DNA from: J029 sp964482495
GTDB taxonomy: Bacteria; Planctomycetota; UBA1135
Assembly: GCA_964482495.1 (NCBI GenBank)
Contig: CAYZXS010000031.1
Span: forward strand, 1 to 49,287
Length of the DNA: 49,287 nucleotides
Direction of reading: 5' to 3'
Shown here: positions 22,628 to 30,803 of the stretch, in pieces
Numbering within the stretch: position 1 is the first letter of the stretch
How the letters are laid out: every line of letters begins with the position of its first letter
Position numbers and translations under genes: made by a program
The notes under the pieces: generated by a model
What the model was told of the DNA's origin: nothing
The model's database searches: none
Seen by the model: only the letters and a program-made list of their open reading frames with translations

Positions 22628-25054
22628 CTACTGCGGCTCCAGCGGCTTGCTGTCGTAGTCGGCCGGCACCGCCACGCCCATCAGGTCGAGCACGGTCGGC
22701 CCCAGGTGGGTGGCGTCGTAGTGGTCGTCGCCCTCGGGCAGGGCCATCTTGCGGTTGGCGTAGAAGATGCCCTGGACGCTGTGGATGTCGACGCCGCAGT
22801 GGTCGCCCGACCACAGCTTCATGTTGTCCTTGACGAAGGGGGCGGGCGCCGCCTCCAGCTCGCCGTCGGCGTTCTCGACGTCGGTCAGGTCGATGCCGCC
22901 CGCGGTCACGCTCCAGGCCGCCCGGTAGCCGGGGTAGAAGTCCAGGGTCAGCTCGGCGGCGCCGAGCTTGGTCGAGCCGTTGTCGTCCTGCCAGTACTGG
23001 CCGCTGTAGAGCTCGTCGCGGCGGTAGACCTTCTTCACCACCTTCTGGCCGGTGTCGGGGTCGGTGGCGGCGTAGAGCTTCTCGGTGATCTCGTCGAGAA
23101 GGGCGTCGGCCTCGGCGTCCGAGACCAGGCCGCCCTTCTCCCGGCCCTCGCGCGCCAGGTAGATCTTGCCCAGGGCGATCGAGTAGGCCTGGGTCTCGTT
23201 CCAGTCGACGAAGCCGAGCATGTTCTTCTTGCTCTTCAGCTGCGAGGAGCTGAGGGCGACGCCCAGCGAGGACCGGTTGGCGATCGACAGGTAGCCCTCC
23301 TGCGCCAGCCAGTTGTTCAGGTTGACCTCGCGCCGGAAGCTGTCGAAGCCGTGGTCGGAGACGATCATCAGGGTGTCCCCGTCCTTCATCTTCGCCAGCA
23401 CCTGGCCGACCAGGTCGTCCATGCGCCGGTAGATGGCCTTGTCCATCTCCTTCGCGGGCACCTGCTCGCCGAAGAAGTCGTAGACGATGTTGGCGCGGGC
23501 GTCGTCGTACTGCGGGTGCAGCGGGTCGATGTGCCGCATCAGCATGTGGCAGACCCGGTCGGGGCTGCCGAAGAAGTGGAACAGCACCTTCCAGTCGTCG
23601 CCGTCGAGGGCGTCCATGAGCATCTTGCGGCGCCACTCGTAGGTGAACTCGATGTCCTCGATGAAGGCCAGGTCGGTCAGCTCGGTGTCCTTGACGGCGT
23701 GGGTCTGGCAGGCCCAGCCCAGGGTCTCGAAGTCGCCGATGCGGCCGGCCAGCTCGCCGGCGAAGGTCGGCGGCCAGCAGATGCGGGTGCCGGGGACCGG
23801 CGCCTCGGGCGCGATCTGCAGCGGCGCCAGGTAGAGCTCGAGCTCGCCGTCGTCGACGCTCTCGACCCAGATCCGGGCGTTGGCGCGGGTCGACAGCCAG
23901 CGGTTCCAGGAGAAGTCGAGGTGGTACCAGTCGCTCCAGCTGCCCAGGGCGATGGTCTGGCTCTGGCCGCCGACGGCGACGGTGGCCTCGGCGGCGCCCT
24001 TCTGCCACTCCACGGTCAGCGGCAGCCAGGTGTTGACCTGGTCGAAGTCCTTGAGCTGGGCGTCGACCTCGGCGGTGCTGGCCTGGTTCTTGCGCAGCTC
24101 CATCTTCTGGGCGTTGAGGCGCTGGTAGAGGGTCTCGTTGCGCGGGCCGTAGACCTTGGAGCTGTAGCTGCCAGAGCCGTCGCCCTCGAGCCGCAGGTAG
24201 TAGCGGGAGGACATCACGCCTCTGCCGGCGGTCTTCTCGGGCGAGAAGGTCCGGTGCAGCCGGGGCCGCTCGGCGGCGGTGGAGTACAGCGCCCAGGAGT
24301 TCAGCTTGCCCTTGGCGTCCGGAGCGCCGAGGCCGGCGACCAGCTTGCCGTGCTCCATCTCCTTGGCCGGGTAGGACACGATCGTGCCCTGGCCGCGGAA
24401 GGGCACGCCGGCGCGGTCGAGCTCGTGCCACCACTCCTCCGCCTGCATCAGCGACTCGTAGTCGCTGAAGCCGTCCGGCGGGAAGGCGGACTGCAGGTCC
24501 AGGCCCAGGTAGACGCCGGCGCCGAGGGGCAGGACCAGGCCGACCAGGGCCACCGGCTTCATCTTGCGCAGCAGCAGGAACAGCACGATGCCGGCCGCGA
24601 GGCCGCCGCCCATGAACAGGTAGGGCATGTTGGCGCCCGCCAGCGGCAGGCCGGCGTCCGCCACCGCGACCTTGGTCGGGCTCTGGAAGCCGTTGCTCGG
24701 CTGCGGCCGGCCGGAGCGGTTCAGCTCGACCCGGACGAAGTCGAAGATGCCGTGCTTGCCGGGGTTCTTGCCGGTGTTCAGGGTCGCCCACGAGACCGGC
24801 GACTGGGCCGGGTTGCCGGGCATGAGCTCGGCGAAGGTGCCCTGCTCGCGCAGCTTGGAGAAGTTCGGCAGCAAGCCGGCGTCCATGAACTCCTCTGCCA
24901 TGGCGGCGTCCATGCCGTCCATGCCGAGCACGATGACGCGGCCGGCCGGATCTTGGGGCGGAGCTTCGGGGGAGCCGCTAGCGGCGAGGAGGGGCCCGGC
25001 GAGCGCACCGAGCAGCACCAGAAGGACGAGGAACGGGCTGCGGGAGTGATGCAT
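22628..25054 (-). CDS. AlkP-superfamily phosphodiesterase-like protein with membrane hairpin
   Basis: 808 residues from ATG at 25054 (MHHSRSPFLVLLVLLG, a signal peptide). Catalytic blocks are VLGMDGMDA (Asp46), NPAQSPVSWATLNTG (Ser85 as nucleophile equivalent), GSPDRVCHMLMRH, IVSDHGFDSFRREVNLN and SGDHCGVD. Unlike the two paralogues it carries an insert after the nucleophile region with two hydrophobic helices (about 144-162 and 168-186) joined by RKMKP. Upstream in-frame ATGs at 25075 and 25093 fall inside the promoter at 25065-25093, which supports the 25054 start. The family hydrolyses phosphodiesters or related esters outside the cytoplasm; the substrate is unknown. The gene is convergent with the LGY lipoprotein and divergent from the CnaB-like gene. 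Confidence 0.83.
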   Translation of the reverse strand: MHHSRSPFLVLLVLLGALAGPLLAASGSPEAPPQDPAGRVIVLGMDGMDAAMAEEFMDAGLLPNFSKLREQGTFAELMPGNPAQSPVSWATLNTGKNPGKHGIFDFVRVELNRSGRPQPSNGFQSPTKVAVADAGLPLAGANMPYLFMGGGLAAGIVLFLLLRKMKPVALVGLVLPLGAGVYLGLDLQSAFPPDGFSDYESLMQAEEWWHELDRAGVPFRGQGTIVSYPAKEMEHGKLVAGLGAPDAKGKLNSWALYSTAAERPRLHRTFSPEKTAGRGVMSSRYYLRLEGDGSGSYSSKVYGPRNETLYQRLNAQKMELRKNQASTAEVDAQLKDFDQVNTWLPLTVEWQKGAAEATVAVGGQSQTIALGSWSDWYHLDFSWNRWLSTRANARIWVESVDDGELELYLAPLQIAPEAPVPGTRICWPPTFAGELAGRIGDFETLGWACQTHAVKDTELTDLAFIEDIEFTYEWRRKMLMDALDGDDWKVLFHFFGSPDRVCHMLMRHIDPLHPQYDDARANIVYDFFGEQVPAKEMDKAIYRRMDDLVGQVLAKMKDGDTLMIVSDHGFDSFRREVNLNNWLAQEGYLSIANRSSLGVALSSSQLKSKKNMLGFVDWNETQAYSIALGKIYLAREGREKGGLVSDAEADALLDEITEKLYAATDPDTGQKVVKKVYRRDELYSGQYWQDDNGSTKLGAAELTLDFYPGYRAAWSVTAGGIDLTDVENADGELEAAPAPFVKDNMKLWSGDHCGVDIHSVQGIFYANRKMALPEGDDHYDATHLGPTVLDLMGVAVPADYDSKPLEPQ

Positions 25055-25064
25055 GGAACCGTAA

Positions 25065-25093
25065 AGTGTATTCATGCCGTCGAGGGGGACCAA
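25065..25093 (-). promoter_or_regulatory. Promoter of the 808-residue AlkP gene
   Basis: On the minus strand TTGGTC (25088-25093), a 17-bp spacer and TACACT (25065-25070) precede the ATG at 25054. The expected transcription start is only a few bases before the ATG, so the message would have a very short leader. The element overlaps the start of the divergent gene at 25074 if that gene begins at its first ATG. Confidence 0.5.
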
Positions 25094-26150
25094 CCGAGGG
25101 AGCGGGAAGGCCGTGAGTCCGGCCCTCTACGCGCTAGCGGTGGTGCTGCTAGGCGCCCTTGGGCTGATCTTCTGGCAGCCCGAGCCCTCGCCTCCCGAGC
25201 CCGCCCCCGGCCCCGGCGGCGCCGCCGAAGCGAGCGCCCCCGAGACGGGGCCGCCCGGCGATGACGGCTACCGGGCCCCGGCGGCCTCCGCCGGCGACCC
25301 TGCGGCCGCCGAGCGCCGGGAGGAGACCCTGGACGCCCCGCCCTGGGCCACCGTGCTCGGCCAGCTGACCAAGCCGGCCTGGGCCACCTTCCCGGGCGAC
25401 ATGGTGCTCCGCCTCGAGCCCCAGGACGGCACCGACGGCGAGGAGCGCACCATCCTGCTCCAGCCCGGGCGGACCCGCTTCCGCTTCGACCAGGTGCCCT
25501 ACGGCCACTGGCGCCTCGAGCTGCGCGCGGCCGGCTTCCGGCACGACCCGCAGCTCCTGAGCCTCAGTCCGGAGGATCCGGAGCGGCACTTCCTGGTGCC
25601 GCTGCAGCCGGACCGGGCGATCCGCGGCCGGGTCAGCGCCGCCGACGGCTCCCCGGCTGCCGGCGCCCTGATCAGCGCCACCCGGGTCGCCAAGCCAGGC
25701 CGCGCGGTGCTGCCGCTGACGGCCCGCAGCGACGCCCTCGGCGAGTTCGTGATCACCGGCGCCAGCCCGGGCAGCTACCGGGTCCAGCCGGGGCCGTCCC
25801 GCAGCCCGATCGGCGACCCGGTCCAGATCTACTTCGCCCCCGAGGCCCGCGAGGCCTTCGTCGAGCTCCAGCTGCCGCCCACGGGGGCGGCGGTGGTCCA
25901 GGTGACGAACACCAAGGACGGCGCGGCCCTGCAGGGGGTGCGCCTGACGGCCACCCTGGTCTCCCCCGGGCGGCGCGGCCACGTCGCCGCCGGCGCCTCC
26001 GACGCCGAAGGCCGCTGCAGCTTCCTCCACCTGCCGGTGGGCGAATACGCCATCCAGTCCGTGGCCGGCCGCTACCGCTCCGGCACCGTCCGCACGACCG
26101 TGCTCGAGGGCGGCCAGGCCGAGGTCGAGCTCCCGGTCATCGTCCGCTGA
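25074..26150 (+). CDS. Membrane-anchored protein with carboxypeptidase-regulatory/CnaB-like domains
   Basis: 358 residues. A basic N-terminus precedes one transmembrane helix (ALYALAVVLLGALGLIFW, about 17-34), then a Pro/Ala/Gly-rich linker (to about 80), then beta-sandwich repeats. The segment RAIRGRVSAADGSPAAGALI with DALGEFVITGASPGSYRV is a clear carboxypeptidase-regulatory-like domain, and the last 100 residues (VVQVTNTKDGAALQGVRL, GRCSFLHLPVGEYAIQSV) look like another. Such domains are binding or structural modules outside the cell. ATG at 25074 is used; GTG at 25113, preceded by a good GGGAAGG, is an alternative that removes 13 residues and widens the gap to the divergent AlkP gene. The MATE gene follows after 4 bp. 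Confidence 0.72.
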   Translation: MPSRGTNRGSGKAVSPALYALAVVLLGALGLIFWQPEPSPPEPAPGPGGAAEASAPETGPPGDDGYRAPAASAGDPAAAERREETLDAPPWATVLGQLTKPAWATFPGDMVLRLEPQDGTDGEERTILLQPGRTRFRFDQVPYGHWRLELRAAGFRHDPQLLSLSPEDPERHFLVPLQPDRAIRGRVSAADGSPAAGALISATRVAKPGRAVLPLTARSDALGEFVITGASPGSYRVQPGPSRSPIGDPVQIYFAPEAREAFVELQLPPTGAAVVQVTNTKDGAALQGVRLTATLVSPGRRGHVAAGASDAEGRCSFLHLPVGEYAIQSVAGRYRSGTVRTTVLEGGQAEVELPVIVR

Positions 26151-26154
26151 AGCC

Positions 26155-27504
26155 TTGAGCCGCGACCTCCTCCAGGGGCCCCCGGAGTCCCCGCTGCGCG
26201 AGGCCCTGCGCCTGTCCTGGCCGGCGACCCTGTCGCTGCTGCTGCACTCCGGCTACCGGGTCAACGACCAGTACTGGGTCCAATTCCTGGGCCCGGACGC
26301 CCAGGCTTCGCTAGGGATCACCGCCTTCATGCTGATCCTGAACTTCGCCTTCATCCAGCTGGTGCACAGCGGCACCCTGGCGCGGGTGGCCCAGCACACC
26401 GGGGCCGGCCGGCGCCAGGGGGTCGAGGACGCGCTGCGGGTGGCGTTGAAGGCGGGCATGGCCTGGGTCGGGCTGGTGGCGGTCGCCGGCTGGGCGACCA
26501 GCGGCTACTGGGTCGAGCTGCTCGGCGCCCAGGACCGGGTGGCGGACTGGTCCCGGACCTACCTGGAGCGGATCTACCTGTGCCTGCCGCTGATCGCGCT
26601 GAAGCCGATCTCGGACGGCATCTTCATCGGCCTCGGCAACACCATGGTGCCGATGCTGCTGTCGGCCCTGACGGTGGCCCTGAACTTCTTCCTCAACCCG
26701 CTGCTGATCTACGGCGCCGGCGGCTGGGAAGGCATGGGCATCGCCGGGGCGGCCTGGGCCACCGGCGCTTCGCGCGGGCTCGGCGGCATGCTCGGCCTGA
26801 TCTTGCTGCGGCGGCTCTACGGCCTCGGCCCGCGGCTGCGCAAGCCGGTGCCCTGGGCGGAGGTGCGGCGGATCTTCGCCATCGGAGCGCCGATGGCGCT
26901 CTCGACCGGCGCCTACTCCCTGGCCTTCATCCTGGTCCTGAAGACCAGCGTCGAGCCCTTCGGCCGCAGCGTCCAGGCCGGGCTCGGGGCGGCCTTCAAC
27001 GGCGTCGAGGCGCTGGCCTACTGCGGTCTCCTGGGGCCGGCGATCGCGGTCTCGGGCATGGTCGGCCGCCGGGTCGGGGCTGGCGACTACGCCGCGGCGC
27101 GCCAGGCGGTCCGGGTCTGCGGCGTGCTGTCGGTCGGCATCTCCCTGGTGTTCTCGGCCCTGTTCCTGCTGCTGCCGGAGCAGCTGGCGGCGGTGTTCTC
27201 GGAGGACCCGGAGGTCCGGCGCCAGGCGGCGCTCTACCTGATGGTGGCGGCCTGGTCCCAAGGGCCGACGGCGGTCAATTCGGTGCTCGACCAGGCCCTG
27301 GTGGGCATCGGCCGGACGGGAGCCATGGCGGCCATTTCGGCGACGGGGTACGCTTTGCGCATCCCCTTGGCCTACGTCCTGGCCCACCCGCTGGGCCTGG
27401 GACCGGCCGGCGTCTGGTGGTCGTTGAACGCCTCCAACTACCTCAAGCTCGGCGCCATCGTCCCTCTCTACCGCTGGCAGCTGCGACGGCTGGCCGCCAG
27501 CTGA
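26155..27504 (+). CDS. MATE-family multidrug/Na+ antiporter
   Basis: 449 residues with about 12 hydrophobic helices in two similar halves. The blocks LRLSWPATLSLLLHSGYRVNDQYWV, PISDGIFIGLGNTMVPML and NFFLNPLLIYG (each shown only in part: LSWPATLSLLLHSGY, GIFIGLGNTMVPML) and the second-half FAIGAPMALSTGAYSLAF are standard MATE sequence. It exports cationic compounds or lipid-linked substrates in exchange for Na+ or H+. The start is a TTG at 26155, 4 bp after the previous stop, so the two genes are probably co-transcribed; a later start would remove the first conserved helix. The transported substrate cannot be inferred. Confidence 0.9.
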   Translation: MSRDLLQGPPESPLREALRLSWPATLSLLLHSGYRVNDQYWVQFLGPDAQASLGITAFMLILNFAFIQLVHSGTLARVAQHTGAGRRQGVEDALRVALKAGMAWVGLVAVAGWATSGYWVELLGAQDRVADWSRTYLERIYLCLPLIALKPISDGIFIGLGNTMVPMLLSALTVALNFFLNPLLIYGAGGWEGMGIAGAAWATGASRGLGGMLGLILLRRLYGLGPRLRKPVPWAEVRRIFAIGAPMALSTGAYSLAFILVLKTSVEPFGRSVQAGLGAAFNGVEALAYCGLLGPAIAVSGMVGRRVGAGDYAAARQAVRVCGVLSVGISLVFSALFLLLPEQLAAVFSEDPEVRRQAALYLMVAAWSQGPTAVNSVLDQALVGIGRTGAMAAISATGYALRIPLAYVLAHPLGLGPAGVWWSLNASNYLKLGAIVPLYRWQLRRLAAS

Positions 27505-27547
27505 CCCTCCCCCCACCCGCCGGCCCGCCACCGGGTCCCCCGCCTCG

Positions 27548-28036
27548 ATGTCCAAGCAAGCCCTGATCGACCCCAAGGACTACCCGCTCGACCAAGTCTG
27601 GATGGGTCCGGAAGACTTCGGCAAGTACAACCCCCAGCGGCACGAGTTCGCCCAGATCACGAACGTGCTGCACTACGACGCCGACGCCAACTTGCTGGTC
27701 GCCAGCCGGGTGCTGGGAGAGGAGGAGTGGTGGTGCCGCGGCCACATCCCGGGCCGGCCGCTGTTCCCGGGGGTGATGCAGGCCGAAGTCATGGCCCAGG
27801 CCTCCTCGGTGCACTGCCACCTCTACGGTAACCACGGCGACGAGGTCTTCCTCGGCTTCGCCGGCATCGAGGACACCCGCTTCCGCCAGACCATCGAACC
27901 CGGCGAGAAGCTGTGGGTGGCCGGCACCGTCGAGCGCGCCAACGTCCGGCGCGCCGCCTACCGCTGGCGCGGCCAGATCATCAAGGAGGACGGCACCGTC
28001 GCCAGCTCCGGCCTGATCATCGGCATGAGCTTCTGA
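27548..28036 (+). CDS. FabZ-like 3-hydroxyacyl-ACP dehydratase
   Basis: 162 residues, hotdog fold. The block RGHIPGRPLFPGVMQAEVMAQ contains the catalytic His66 and Glu80 at the 14-residue spacing of FabZ (canonical GHFPGRPIMPGVL). It would dehydrate 3-hydroxyacyl-ACP in fatty acid elongation, or act on a related acyl thioester. The N-terminal 30 residues (LDQVWMGPEDFGKYNP) are longer than in typical FabZ, and no lpxC, lpxA or fab genes are adjacent, so it may be a specialised paralogue. ATG at 27548. It converges on the Pus10-like gene with 13 bp between stops. Confidence 0.82.
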   Translation: MSKQALIDPKDYPLDQVWMGPEDFGKYNPQRHEFAQITNVLHYDADANLLVASRVLGEEEWWCRGHIPGRPLFPGVMQAEVMAQASSVHCHLYGNHGDEVFLGFAGIEDTRFRQTIEPGEKLWVAGTVERANVRRAAYRWRGQIIKEDGTVASSGLIIGMSF

Positions 28037-28049
28037 CGAGCCTGCCCCC

Positions 28050-28820
28050 CTAGTCGGCGGGCAGGATCTCCAGGACGTCGAGCTCGGCGCAAGCGCAGGG
28101 GGCACCGAGCAGCTCGCTGAGCGAGGGCTGGGTGCGGCCGTCCTCGCCGGAGATGGCCTCCTTGATGTAGGTCCCGTGGGCGGAGCGGATCTGGACCCGC
28201 CAGCGCTCGCCTTCGGCCTCGGCGCCGACCACCTCGATCCAGCGCTCGCGGTGCATGACGGCCCGCCGGTGGGCCACCCGCGACGGCGTCTCCTGCAGGA
28301 TCTGGATCCGGCCCCGGCCCTGGAGCTCCTCCAGCCGGGCCGCCACCCGGGCGGGTTCCTGCGCCTCGGCGAACTCCACCAGGGCGGCGTACTCCTTGGC
28401 GCAGCGGGTCTCCTTGATCTCCACCACCCGCTTCCGGTTGCTGAAGCGCAGGTCGAAGATCTCGATCCGGCCCTCGGCCCGCCGGTTGACCTCGGCGGCC
28501 AGCTCCTCGAGGTCGATCATCGGCCGCTTGCACTTCAGGGCCTCGAAGACGAAGGGGCGGCCGTTGCCGAGCATGCGCACGTCCAGGTCCTCCCGGCCGG
28601 CGCCGTGGAATTTGTTCCGGCGGGCCTTCAGGCGCGGCATCGCCACCCGGGCGATCAGCTCCTGGACGGAATCCTTGGTCAGCTTGCCGTAGCCCTCGCA
28701 GCGCTCGCATCCGCGGCCCTTGCACTCCGGGCAGAAGAAGACGGTCTGGGGCAGGTCGCGGACGTGCTTCCGGTAGCGGCCCTCGAACAGGACCTTCACG
28801 GGTTCCGGGCTCTTCTCCAT
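28050..28820 (-). CDS. Pus10-like tRNA pseudouridine synthase (catalytic part)
   Basis: 256 residues matching the catalytic half of archaeal/eukaryotic Pus10, which makes pseudouridine 54/55 in the T-arm of tRNA. GRYRKHVRDLPQT leads into a four-cysteine knuckle FCPECKGRGCERCEGYGK (Cys30, 33, 38, 41), then SVQELIARVAMPRLKA, the catalytic block HGAGREDLDVRMLG (Asp78 in GRED), GRPFVFE, and near the C-terminus SAHGTYIKEAISGEDGRT followed by PSLSELLG. All are Pus10 hallmarks. The N-terminal THUMP-containing region of archaeal Pus10 is absent. Pus10 is generally regarded as an archaeal and eukaryotic enzyme, with bacteria using TruB for Psi55. It is divergent from lgt (GTG at 28861). Confidence 0.85.
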   Translation of the reverse strand: MEKSPEPVKVLFEGRYRKHVRDLPQTVFFCPECKGRGCERCEGYGKLTKDSVQELIARVAMPRLKARRNKFHGAGREDLDVRMLGNGRPFVFEALKCKRPMIDLEELAAEVNRRAEGRIEIFDLRFSNRKRVVEIKETRCAKEYAALVEFAEAQEPARVAARLEELQGRGRIQILQETPSRVAHRRAVMHRERWIEVVGAEAEGERWRVQIRSAHGTYIKEAISGEDGRTQPSLSELLGAPCACAELDVLEILPAD

Positions 28821-28860
28821 GCGTGGCTTCGCGGCGGTCGGGCGGGGCTAAGATGACGGC

Positions 28861-29718
28861 GTGTGGCCCACCGTCTTTCGGATCGAATTGTTCGGCAAGG
28901 AGTTCGCCCTGGGTTCCTTCGGGCTGCTCGTGGCCCTGGGATTCCTGATCGGCGTCGGTTTCGGGACGCGCCTCGCGCGGCGCTACGGCGAGGACCCGGA
29001 GCGGGACCCCTTGCTGCTCCCGGACATCGCCATGTGGGTCCTGATCGGGGTGATCGCCGGCGGCCGGCTGGCCTTCGTCCTGGTCAATCTCCCCTACTAC
29101 CTGGAGAACCCGCTCGAGATCCCGATGATCTGGAGGGGCGGCCTGGTGATGTACGGCGGGCTCATTCTAGCCTTCACCCTCGGGGCCTGGAAGGCGCGCA
29201 AGCTGGGCCTGAACCTGTGGCACGCGGCTGACTGGGGCCTGACCGGCGGCTTCCTCGGCCAGGGCATCGGCCGGATCGGCTGCCTGCTGGTCGGCGACGA
29301 CTTCGGCAAGCCCACCGACGTTCCCTGGGCGCTGCGGGTGCCCGACCCGCTGCCGGTGGACTCGCTGCTCCCGGCCGACATGATCGGCCAGACCATCCAC
29401 CCGACCCAGATCTACATGTCGCTCAAGGCCTTCGCGCTGTTCGCGATCGGCATGTGGATGCTGCCCCGGCGCCGCTTCTCGGGCCAGGTCGCCTGCGTGC
29501 TGCTGGCCGGCTACGCCGTCTTGCGCTTCGTGGTCGAGATCTACCGCGGCGACGCCGCCGCCCGCGGCGGCGTCTTCAAGGCCGGCCTCAGCCCCGAGGA
29601 GGTCGGCCCGGCGCAGGCCGAGCTGCTGATCTCGACCTCCCAGATGATCGGCCTGGCGATGCTGCCGCTGGCGGTGCTGCTCTACCTCAGGCTGCGGAAG
29701 AAGTACCCGCTGACATGA
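28861..29718 (+). CDS. lgt: Prolipoprotein diacylglyceryl transferase
   Basis: 285 residues, seven predicted membrane helices. Lgt moves diacylglycerol from phosphatidylglycerol to the lipobox cysteine of prolipoproteins, the first step for the several lipoproteins in this window. Visible family blocks are IWRGGLVMYGGLI (the G-G-L-x-x-x-G-G motif), GQGIGRIGCLLVGDDFG (the Lgt signature with essential Arg), HPTQIYMS and LRFVVEIYRGD. The start is GTG at 28861 (MWPTVFRIELFG), close to the usual Lgt N-terminus. The downstream RNase HII-like gene begins 19 bp after the stop. Confidence 0.95.
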   Translation: MWPTVFRIELFGKEFALGSFGLLVALGFLIGVGFGTRLARRYGEDPERDPLLLPDIAMWVLIGVIAGGRLAFVLVNLPYYLENPLEIPMIWRGGLVMYGGLILAFTLGAWKARKLGLNLWHAADWGLTGGFLGQGIGRIGCLLVGDDFGKPTDVPWALRVPDPLPVDSLLPADMIGQTIHPTQIYMSLKAFALFAIGMWMLPRRRFSGQVACVLLAGYAVLRFVVEIYRGDAAARGGVFKAGLSPEEVGPAQAELLISTSQMIGLAMLPLAVLLYLRLRKKYPLT

Positions 29719-29737
29719 GCCCGGCGGCCGCGGCCTG

Positions 29738-30697
29738 ATGTTCCTGGCCGGCATCGACGAGGCCGGGTACGGCCCCCTGCTGGGTCCCCTGGTGGTCGGC
29801 TGGTCGCTGTTCCGCGCGCCCGTGCCCGACGTCGACCTGTGGCAGGCCTGCGCCGGCAGCGCCACCCGCAAGCCCACCAGCCGCCCGCGCCAGGAGCGCC
29901 GGCTGTGGGTGGACGACTCCAAGAAGGTCCACGCCGGCCGCTACGGCCGCAGCCGCCTCGAGCGCAGCGTCGCCGCCTTCCGCGCCCTGCTGGCCCCGGG
30001 CGCGCCGGAGCTGCTGGACTGGATCCTCGAGCCGCCCGCGCCCGCCAGCCGCGCCCTGCGCGAGCCGCCCTGGTTCCAGGCCGTCGACGGCCCGCTGACC
30101 CCCAGCGCCGATCCCGACCGCGCCCGCCTCGACGCCGGCCTGCTGCGCCGCGACCTCGACCACGCCGGCTGCTCCGCCGACGGCTTCGGCGCCCGCCCGG
30201 TGCCCGCCGCCGAGTGGAACCGCCTCACCGCCGAGCTCGGCAAGGGCGACGCCCTGTTCCAGATCGTCATGGAGGTCTTCCGCCACCTGATCCAGCACAC
30301 CGGCGAGGCCCCGCTGCGCATCGAGTGCGACCGCCACGGCGCCCGCCGCCGCTACGCCGCCCCGCTCCGCCAGGCCCTCTCCCCCGACTCCATCGAGATC
30401 CACGCCGAGCAACCCTCCTGGTCCCTCTACACCCTGCACTTCGGCCCCAAACGGGTCGAGGTCCGCTTCTCCGAAGAGGCCGACGGCAAGCACTTCCCGG
30501 TCGCCCTGGCCTCCCTCGCCGCCAAGCTCACCCGGGAGCGCCTCATGGACCTCTGGAACGCCTGGTTCCAGCAGCGCCTCCCTGAGATCCGCCCCACCAA
30601 GGGCTACGCCCTCGACGCCAAGCGCTGGCTCGCCGAAGCCGCCCCGCACCTCCAAGCCCTCGACATCCCCGACCCCCTGCTCCGCCGCCGCCGCTAA
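29738..30697 (+). CDS. Divergent ribonuclease HII-like protein
   Basis: 319 residues. The N-terminus AGIDEAGYGPLLGPLVVG matches the RNase HII signature GIDEAGRGPLAGPVV with the metal ligands Asp7 and Glu8. Further matches are DDSKKV, IECDRHGAR (candidate third acid), ASLAAKLTRERLMD (the S-x-x-AK-x-x-R region) and KGYALDAKRWL near the end (GYGTKxHL in RNase HII). The Arg of GRGP is replaced by Tyr and about 100 extra residues lie between the DSKK and third-acid blocks. If active it cuts RNA in RNA-DNA hybrids. It is clearly of the RNase HII superfamily, but whether this is the housekeeping RNase HII or a specialised relative is open. Confidence 0.7.
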   Translation: MFLAGIDEAGYGPLLGPLVVGWSLFRAPVPDVDLWQACAGSATRKPTSRPRQERRLWVDDSKKVHAGRYGRSRLERSVAAFRALLAPGAPELLDWILEPPAPASRALREPPWFQAVDGPLTPSADPDRARLDAGLLRRDLDHAGCSADGFGARPVPAAEWNRLTAELGKGDALFQIVMEVFRHLIQHTGEAPLRIECDRHGARRRYAAPLRQALSPDSIEIHAEQPSWSLYTLHFGPKRVEVRFSEEADGKHFPVALASLAAKLTRERLMDLWNAWFQQRLPEIRPTKGYALDAKRWLAEAAPHLQALDIPDPLLRRRR

Positions 30698-30723
30698 AAC
30701 GCCCCTCCCTCCCCAAACAGCCG

Positions 30724-30791
30724 GCCCCCACACCCCACGCCCCACACCCCACAGAGACACAACCCCGCACCCCACAAGAGCACAACCCCCT
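30724..30791. repeat. Degenerate CCCCAC-rich tract
   Basis: A low-complexity C/A-rich stretch in which CCCCAC recurs irregularly (CCCCACACCCCACGCCCCAC near its start, CCGCACCCCACAAGAGCACA near its end). Unit lengths vary from 7 to 17 bp and there is no spacer structure, so it is a degenerate simple repeat. Confidence 0.7.
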
Positions 30792-30803
30792 GCCCCCAAG
30801 GAG

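Noticed and set aside
22307..25264. 985-residue plus-strand open frame across the third AlkP gene
   Set aside because: It is antisense to a gene with all AlkP catalytic motifs and shows only Val/Leu/Gly/Asp-rich composition with no recognisable family.
30724..30791. CCCCAC repeats as a CRISPR array
   Set aside because: Units are short, irregular and without spacers of constant length, and no cas genes are present.
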